From Bradyrhizobium sp. CCGE-LA001 (GTDB lineage Bacteria; Pseudomonadota; Alphaproteobacteria; Rhizobiales; Xanthobacteraceae), in the NCBI RefSeq assembly GCF_000296215.2, contig NZ_CP013949.1, positions 2,349,501 to 2,413,500 on the forward strand: 64,000 nucleotides of DNA, written 5' to 3'. The stretch's first letter is position 1, and every line of letters begins with the position of its first letter. Made by a program: the position numbers and the translations under genes. Below are positions 53,019 through 64,000 of the stretch, one piece after another. The notes below the pieces were generated by a model that worked only from the letters and a program-made list of their open reading frames with translations, did not search any database and was not told the DNA's origin.

Positions 53019-53276
53019 TCAAGATTGCTTGTTCTCTTCCAGGATGAATACGACGCCGGTGAGCGTCGCGCCGATCGTGAAGGTCGTCACCAAGGTGAGG
53101 ACGAAGACGATGGCGGCCTGGCTTCCGCCGTTCTTGAGCAGGTTGGTAACGGCTGGATTGCAGAGAATGAGTATCAGGCTGAAGGCGAGGCCGAGGGCTG
53201 CGCCCATCAGCGCGTGTGTCATCAGTTTGATGAGGCCAGTGGGAGAGATCAGGTCCGGCGACTTTTTCGCGCGCAT
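53019..53276 (-). CDS. Small inner-membrane protein
   Basis: This 85-residue protein from ATG 53276 has two hydrophobic helices (HALMGAALGLAFSLILILC and AAIVFVLTLVTTFTIGATLT). The frame opens at 53303. It has a short cytosolic basic N-terminus. Function unknown. Confidence 0.6.
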   Translation of the reverse strand: MRAKKSPDLISPTGLIKLMTHALMGAALGLAFSLILILCNPAVTNLLKNGGSQAAIVFVLTLVTTFTIGATLTGVVFILEENKQS

Positions 53277-53387
53277 GGAACAGTGTCCCGAGCTGACATG
53301 CAAACGCGCGCGGTATTCGCTGGTTCCATCCCAATGAAGGAATTGTCATCGCCTGCTTCATCCGACGTTCATGCCGGGCTTGCGAAG

Positions 53388-53639
53388 ATGAACGCCATCA
53401 ACACGGGAATAGTCGATATGGGCAAGGTAGTCTTTCTGTACCGCTCGCTGGCCTATCGCAATGCCGCCGCGGATATTCTGCGCAAGGCGCGCAAGCTCCC
53501 CCGTGGCGCGGAGCGAAGCGCAGCTCGGCGCTATGCCAGAGCGCTGCGTGATCTCTCCCGAACGGAAGCCTGGCTCGAAGGACGCATTGCGCGCGATCCA
53601 CGGACCGAGCAGCACATGACGGGCGCGGCGTCCGGCTAG
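53388..53639 (+). CDS. Small basic helical hypothetical protein
   Basis: The protein contains VVFLYRSLAYRNAAADILRK, then ALRDLSRTEAWLEGRI, a pattern I recall in Bradyrhizobium small proteins. The start is uncertain: ATG 53388 (83 residues), ATG 53418 (better GGGAA spacing) and ATG 53334 are all in frame. Its TAG overlaps the TAG of the convergent kinase gene within CTAG at 53636-53639. Confidence 0.55.
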   Translation: MNAINTGIVDMGKVVFLYRSLAYRNAAADILRKARKLPRGAERSAARRYARALRDLSRTEAWLEGRIARDPRTEQHMTGAASG

Positions 53640-55126
53640 CCGGAGGCGCGCTGCAATTCGGCCGCAGCTGCGGCATCGAACTTGCCGGGTGCGGGGCTCG
53701 CCGCGGTCTTGCGTGTCAACGGCACCTCCAGGCGGCACAACAGGCCCTCGGCACGCCAATCGAATTGCGCCTGTCCGCCGAGCTGGGACTCGACGCTCGC
53801 AAGCAGGCTCCGCGTTCCGAAGCCGCGGGATTTCGGCGTCCTGACCAGCGGGCCGCCGGATTCCTCCCAGGTCAGCGTGAGGCGGTCGTCCTCGGCCTTC
53901 CAGGCGATCATGAGACGCCCCGACCGCGTCGACAACGCACCATATTTGGCCGAGTTGGTGAAGAGCTCGTGCAGAGCGAGCGCCAGCGTCTGGGCGGTCG
54001 CCGGCAGCAACTGAACTTCGGGGCCTGCCAACCTGATCTGGCCGCCCAGCGAATAGGGCGCAAGCTCCTCCTCGATCAGCTTGGAGAGCTCGGCGCCTTG
54101 CCAGCTCGACAGTGACAGGATGGTGTGCACGCGCGCCAGCGCATTGATGCGCCCCTCGACGGCATTGACATAGGCCTTGACCTCGTCGGCCCGGGTAAGG
54201 CGCACGATCGATTGCGCCAGCGCCAGCGCATTCTTGGCGCGATGATCGACTTCCCGCGCGAGGAGATTCTGCCGCTCCTCGGCGCGCTTGCGTTCCGTGA
54301 TGTCCACGGTGACGCCGCTCACCCGCACCACGCGGCCGTTGGCATCTATCGTGGCGGCCGCCGTGCCGACGCACCAGCGTATCTCGCCGTCGGGCCGCAC
54401 GATCCGGAATTCGGTTTCATAGGCGCGCGTGCCGCTGTTGAATTCGGCGATCGCCTTGCGCAACTGGTCGACGTCATCGGGATGCAGCAACGCCTGGACG
54501 TTGGCCGGATTGACCTCGAAGCTCTCCGGACTGACGCCGAAAATGCGATATTGCCCCTCGTCCCACATCCAGTCGCCGGTGATCCAGTCCCAATCCCACG
54601 AGCCCATCTTGCCGGCGGCGATCGCCATGCTGCGGCGCTGCTCGCTTTCGCGCAGCTTGGCGGTGGAGTTTTCCAGCTCGGCGGTGCGTGCGCGGACGCG
54701 GTCTTCGAGCTCCTGGTTCAGTCGCTCGAGCTCGCGCGTCTTGCGATAGAGTTCAGAGAACACCTTGATCTTGGCGCGCAGCACCTCGGGCACGACCGGC
54801 ACCGGAACGTAATCGACCGCGCCCATCTCGTAACCACGCAATCGATCGATGTCGCTGACCTGAATGGCGGAGATGAAGATCATCGCGGTCTTCTGGAAGC
54901 GCGGATGCTCGCGGATCATCGCGGCGAGCTCGAAGCCGTCGAGCTCGGGCATGCAGACGTCGACCAGGATCACCGCGATCTCGGTCTTGAGCAGAACTTC
55001 CAGCGCCTCGCGGCCGGACGAGGCGATCACGAGGTTCTCGCCGAGGTCCTTCAATATCACCTCATAGGCGAGCAGCTTGGCGGGCTGGTCGTCGACGAGC
55101 AGGATGTTGACCTTTTCGTGGTCCAT
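53636..55126 (-). CDS. Receiver-PAS-HWE histidine kinase
   Basis: This 496-residue protein has an N-terminal receiver (residues 7-125; ILLVDDQPAK, phospho-acceptor in VILVDVCMPELDG), a coiled coil (about 130-165), a PAS domain (about 168-285; GSWDWDWITGDWMWDEGQYR), and an HWE-type kinase with His in REVDHRAKNALALAQSI (about 297), ALHELFTNSAKYGAL and the WxE motif LTLTWEESGG. HWE kinases in alphaproteobacteria often feed the PhyR general stress response. It lies 13 nt downstream of the giant HAMP-array kinase, so the two form an operon and may exchange phosphate through the receiver. Confidence 0.92.
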   Translation of the reverse strand: MDHEKVNILLVDDQPAKLLAYEVILKDLGENLVIASSGREALEVLLKTEIAVILVDVCMPELDGFELAAMIREHPRFQKTAMIFISAIQVSDIDRLRGYEMGAVDYVPVPVVPEVLRAKIKVFSELYRKTRELERLNQELEDRVRARTAELENSTAKLRESEQRRSMAIAAGKMGSWDWDWITGDWMWDEGQYRIFGVSPESFEVNPANVQALLHPDDVDQLRKAIAEFNSGTRAYETEFRIVRPDGEIRWCVGTAAATIDANGRVVRVSGVTVDITERKRAEERQNLLAREVDHRAKNALALAQSIVRLTRADEVKAYVNAVEGRINALARVHTILSLSSWQGAELSKLIEEELAPYSLGGQIRLAGPEVQLLPATAQTLALALHELFTNSAKYGALSTRSGRLMIAWKAEDDRLTLTWEESGGPLVRTPKSRGFGTRSLLASVESQLGGQAQFDWRAEGLLCRLEVPLTRKTAASPAPGKFDAAAAAELQRASG

Positions 55127-55139
55127 TCGCGGATCCAAC

Positions 55140-61439
<6,300 letters not shown>

Positions 61440-61698
61440 ACTGATTCCCCCGCAGGCGTCGGCCGAATCCAGGCGTACGCGTTTGGTCAAAATAGAGCGT
61501 CAGCCTAATTCGAAATCAAGCGCCAAGGTGCGGCGCGCGAATATGGAACCTGCCTTGCTCAGCCCGACGTTAGTAACGTCCATCCCCCGAGTTGGTTCCA
61601 TGTCAGGTTCAGAGATTCGGCCTTGGCCCCGCGGCGCCTATGCCGCTCGGAACGGACCGGCAGCCCCACGGTTAGCCAGCAAAGACAGGAGCACGCAA

Positions 61699-61989
61699 AT
61701 GAAAGCTGGACTGGCTGCGCTTATCGCCATCTTGTTTGCCGGAGCGGCCCTCGCCCAGGGCGGCGAGCCCAGCGGTCGTGGGGCCGTGACCGGCGATCCC
61801 GCCGCAAGCTCGGCGACGCCCCGTGCCGATACGCCGACCACGGGGACGGCCAACCGGTCGAACCCCAGCGGCAGCGGCACTTCGACCTCCGGCGGTAAGG
61901 ACGACAATGGCGATGGAGGCCGGGACAAGATGCCTGAGAGCAACCGGACGGTGCTTCCGGAAAGTCAGCAACGTCCGAAGGAGAAGTAA
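61699..61989 (+). CDS. Small secreted low-complexity protein
   Basis: This 96-residue protein has a signal peptide (MKAGLAALIAILFAGAALAQ) and AGGAG 8 nt before ATG 61699. The mature chain is Ser/Thr/Gly/Asp-rich (GTANRSNPSGSGTSTSGGKD) with no Cys. It is probably an extracytoplasmic stress-type protein. The frame upstream to 61483 is not used. Convergent with the next gene, 6 nt apart. Confidence 0.7.
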   Translation: MKAGLAALIAILFAGAALAQGGEPSGRGAVTGDPAASSATPRADTPTTGTANRSNPSGSGTSTSGGKDDNGDGGRDKMPESNRTVLPESQQRPKEK

Positions 61990-61995
61990 AGGCAA

Positions 61996-62511
61996 CTACT
62001 TGTCCGCCATGGTGCGCTCGGCGGCCTTGACCTGTGCGCGCAGCAGCGGCAGCTGTTCGCGCGCGAAAGCTGCAAGCGCGGCATTGTCCGGCGCCTTCAG
62101 ATAACGTTCGAGCAGCTCGATGGTCGCTTCATATTCGGGAATCTGCGAGGCGTAAAAGCTTCTGACGTAGGTGGGTCCGTCCGAAGTTTCAGGCTCGACC
62201 AGGCTTGCGCTGGCCGACGCCGTCTTGCTGGCGCGCGGCTCCGCACCGATCGTCTCCTGGATCTGTTTGAGCGCCTTGTCGCGCTTGGCCGCTTCTTCGG
62301 CGCGCAATGCGGCAAGATTCTTGACCTCCGCATTGCCCTTCAGGTCGGTGCTTTCCAACAGGCCTTGCTGGAAGCGGCTGAAGGCGTAGAGGCCGCTGAT
62401 GACGTCGGTTGCGGTCGGCGGCGTGCGATCGCCAAGCTTACGTTCGCCCGTGCTGTCGGCAAGTGCTGCGGAGCTGATGAATGCCAGGATGATCGCGACA
62501 AAGATTCGCAT
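61996..62511 (-). CDS. Exported helical hypothetical protein
   Basis: This 171-residue protein starts at ATG 62511 (the frame opens at a TTG, 62538). MRIFVAIILAFISSAALADS is a signal peptide. The mature part is helical: DLKGNAEVKNLAALRAEEAA and PTYVRSFYASQIPEYEATIE. It is loosely like DUF4142 ferritin-like periplasmic proteins, but I cannot confirm the family. Function unknown. Confidence 0.65.
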   Translation of the reverse strand: MRIFVAIILAFISSAALADSTGERKLGDRTPPTATDVISGLYAFSRFQQGLLESTDLKGNAEVKNLAALRAEEAAKRDKALKQIQETIGAEPRASKTASASASLVEPETSDGPTYVRSFYASQIPEYEATIELLERYLKAPDNAALAAFAREQLPLLRAQVKAAERTMADK

Positions 62512-62604
62512 CGCTATCAACGAACGATCAGACGCCAAGTTCCCGAACGTTACGATGTCGTAAGGGCATTGCGACCACGGAGTTCCGTCCCCACGTCATT
62601 CTGC

Positions 62605-62799
62605 ATGAAACAGTCTGACATTTTCAGGGATAACGCCGACAACTGTCTTCAGCTCGCCGAGCGAGCGGAAGGGCGACCCGCTTACAAACGCTATTCACGC
62701 ATGGCGGACGCCTGGACGGCGCTTGCGAAGGAACAGGATTGGCTCGACGGGGAAATCCCGCCGCTCACGGTCCATCTCCCCCAGAAGCAGGACAGGTAG
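62605..62799 (+). CDS. Small conserved-type hypothetical protein
   Basis: This 64-residue protein starts MKQSDIFRDNADNCLQLAER and contains YSRMADAWTALAKEQDWLDG. Similar short proteins recur in Bradyrhizobium, as I recall. The conserved Trp/Asp-rich end (EQDWLDGEIPP) is characteristic. Soluble and helical. Function unknown. In-frame extension to 62365 is an antisense shadow of the previous gene. Confidence 0.7.
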   Translation: MKQSDIFRDNADNCLQLAERAEGRPAYKRYSRMADAWTALAKEQDWLDGEIPPLTVHLPQKQDR

Positions 62800-62908
62800 G
62801 CGCCTGTGCAGCCGTGTGTGAGTCCGCGCACGGAATGCAAGAGACCGGTCCAGGATCATCCGTGAACGGTCCATCGCATTGATTTTCGATTCCAGAAGGA
62901 GGTTTGCA

Positions 62909-63040
62909 ATGGCTCAACGTCTGGCTCTTGTGTCACTGATCCTCGCTTTTGGCGTTTCAGTCGCGTTCGCGACGGTCACGACGGTACGGCAGGTGCATCT
63001 GGAAAAGGCATCGACTGCGGTCCACGCGGCCCACAGTTAG
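62909..63040 (+). CDS. 43-residue exported or membrane peptide
   Basis: ATG 62909 has a near-perfect ribosome-binding site (AGAAGGAGG) 6 nt upstream and opens 43 codons. MAQRLALVSLILAFGVSVAF is a hydrophobic segment ending in a polar tail (TVTTVRQVHLEKASTAVHAA). It is either a cleaved secreted micro-peptide or a single-pass membrane protein. Unknown function. Confidence 0.65.
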   Translation: MAQRLALVSLILAFGVSVAFATVTTVRQVHLEKASTAVHAAHS

Positions 63041-63118
63041 CGGCGATCTCTCTGCACCGGAACAATCGACGGGCCTGCGCGTAACCGCTTCGAACATCAA
63101 GAGAGGCGAGAGCAGATC

Positions 63119-63322
63119 ATGGCCCATTCCGACCACGGTATCGTCAAGGACAAGCGGGGGGAGGAGCAGCCGCGCGACAAGCAGCGTGCGCAATCTGTGC
63201 ACAAGAGCGATCCCAAGGGCTCGCCCACGCGGGAGGCGACGCGCGATCCCAAGCTGAACGACGAGAGCAAGACGCCGGGCTCCGGTGCGATGCCTGACGG
63301 ATCAAGCGACGCTACGGGGTAG
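63119..63322 (+). CDS. Small highly hydrophilic protein
   Basis: This 67-residue protein has no hydrophobic core and is rich in Lys, Asp, Ser, Gly and Pro (MAHSDHGIVKDKRGEEQPRD, then SPTREATRDPKLNDESKTPG). Such composition fits an intrinsically disordered, dehydration- or stress-type protein. GAGAG precedes ATG 63119. Function unknown. Confidence 0.6.
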   Translation: MAHSDHGIVKDKRGEEQPRDKQRAQSVHKSDPKGSPTREATRDPKLNDESKTPGSGAMPDGSSDATG

Positions 63323-63360
63323 CCGTCACAAGGAACGAATCCCCGCGCGAAGAGTCGACG

Positions 63361-63440
63361 GATTGCTTCCGGTTGTCATGCCCCCGGTGCGCCGGAAGCA
63401 ATCTCCAAGGACGGCCTCGGCACCCCTGTGCCGGGGCCGT
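63361..63440. terminator. Double hairpin between convergent genes
   Basis: Hairpin 1: GATTGCTTCCGG (63361-63372) and CCGGAAGCAATC (63392-63403), 12 bp perfect. Hairpin 2: ACGGCCTCGGCAC (63411-63423) and GTGCCGGGGCCGT (63428-63440), 13 bp with one G-T pair, followed by TTTGC. Together they probably end transcription on both strands. Confidence 0.65.
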
Positions 63441-63465
63441 TTGCTTGGGCGAACGGCTCTGCGGA

Positions 63466-63714
63466 TTATTTCTCGGCCTCGCCCTCTGGATCTCCCTGGA
63501 TGTGTCCGTCGGGTCCGCGGCCGAATACGCCAAAACTGCTGGACTTCACGCCGGCTGCCGCATCGACGCCCGCCGCGGCCAAGCCGAACTTGAGCAGTTC
63601 GCGAACCGCGGCAGCTCGCGTCGGCATGCGATGCTTGAATCGGAAATCATCGATGGCGGCCAGCTCTTCCGGCGAGAGCATGACCTGAAGACGCTCGGCG
63701 CGAAGGTCGTTCAT
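63466..63714 (-). CDS. Ribbon-helix-helix-like small regulator
   Basis: In this 82-residue protein, RLQVMLSPEELAAIDDFRFK followed by HRMPTRAAAVRELLKFGL (residues 8-46) matches the strand-helix-helix pattern of RHH DNA-binding proteins. The C-terminal 35 residues are low-complexity. A palindrome with further half-sites lies 25 bp upstream of the start, fitting autoregulation. No toxin gene is adjacent in the window. Confidence 0.65.
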   Translation of the reverse strand: MNDLRAERLQVMLSPEELAAIDDFRFKHRMPTRAAAVRELLKFGLAAAGVDAAAGVKSSSFGVFGRGPDGHIQGDPEGEAEK

Positions 63715-63738
63715 GGTCGATCACGCAAATTGAGCAAG

Positions 63739-63755
63739 TTGAGTAGCTTACTCAA
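63739..63755. promoter_or_regulatory. Palindromic operator upstream of the RHH-like gene
   Basis: TTGAGTA and TACTCAA form a perfect 7-bp inverted repeat around GCT. A third TTGAG half-site lies just to the left (63730-63734) and a GTGAGTAG half-like site at about 63802. RHH dimers bind such closely spaced short repeats cooperatively. Confidence 0.55.
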
Positions 63756-63887
63756 CCGCCGACCCCCAAGTAAGTTCCACAAGTGGCGGAAGAATCCCTA
63801 AGTGAGTAGGAAAGGACAGCAAAATCAATGCGTTAATATTGAAACGACTCGCACGCTGGTGCATTTCCCTGGAAAGGGAGAAAGGCC

Positions 63888-64000
63888 ATGACGGACGAGG
63901 TCAGGTTACCCCGCAAACTTTCCGAAGAAGCGGAAACCCAGAAGCCGGTACGTCCGAGCCTTCAGAAGGTCATTGAGGACATCGAGCGTTGGGCGAACAG
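63888..64000 (+). CDS. Start of an unidentified gene leaving the window
   Basis: ATG 63888 has GGGAG 8 nt upstream. The 37 visible codons read MTDEVRLPRKLSEEAETQKP then SLQKVIEDIERWAN, a charged helical start. Too little is present to identify the family. The gene continues beyond the right edge. Confidence 0.7.
   Translation, partial: MTDEVRLPRKLSEEAETQKPVRPSLQKVIEDIERWAN

Overview
The window reads as chromosomal DNA of a Bradyrhizobium-type alphaproteobacterium. The basis is a complete cbbR-cbbFPTALSXE Calvin-cycle locus with a red-type RuBisCO, a phasin, HWE kinase signalling, an alphaproteobacterial-looking Zur box, many short orphan proteins of a kind I associate with Bradyrhizobium, and high GC with palindromic repeats. 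The genus assignment is inference from gene content and style; no rRNA or tRNA gene was found.

Region 1 (1-23.6 kb) is an accessory surface-polysaccharide and secretion island. It looks less GC-rich than the rest and is punctuated by very AT-rich intergenic patches. It carries four glycosyltransferases, a NodB-type deacetylase, a UDP/GDP-sugar 6-dehydrogenase, an O-antigen-ligase/polymerase-like membrane protein and a hexapeptide acyltransferase. Embedded in it is a type I secretion locus: an 811-residue beta-helix / Ig-like / Trp-rich-repeat protein (11282-13717), its ABC exporter and its HlyD-type adaptor. A Sec-exported paralogue of the beta-helix part lies at 8127-9032, and a LapG-like periplasmic cysteine protease lies at 17796-18407. 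An H-NS-like protein, a NarL-type regulator, a Tat-signal Gly-rich protein and an IS66 remnant complete the island.

Region 2 (23.7-33.5 kb) holds a phasin, a small Cys protein, a Crp/Fnr regulator, three TetR regulators with targets (an AhpD-like enzyme and an MFS pump with a matching operator pair), a Zur-box-preceded COG0523 GTPase operon, and about 1 kb of stacked non-coding repeats (29.6-30.6 kb). Region 3 (33.5-36.5 kb) is a small deoxysugar module: C-methyltransferase, 3,5-epimerase and SDR epimerase/reductase.

Region 4 (36.5-46.4 kb) is the CO2-fixation locus, with divergent cbbR and eight collinear genes. A strong intrinsic terminator sits inside it between cbbS and cbbX, which would make RuBisCO more abundant than its activase. 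Region 5 (46.6-64 kb) holds a GGDEF-EAL protein, a DegP/HtrA protease, many small stress-type or exported proteins, and a two-gene kinase operon. The first gene of that operon encodes a roughly 2,100-residue hybrid kinase with an array of eleven 92-residue HAMP-type repeats and three receivers; the second encodes a receiver-PAS-HWE kinase. The window ends in a set of short orphan genes and a ribbon-helix-helix-like gene with a palindrome upstream.
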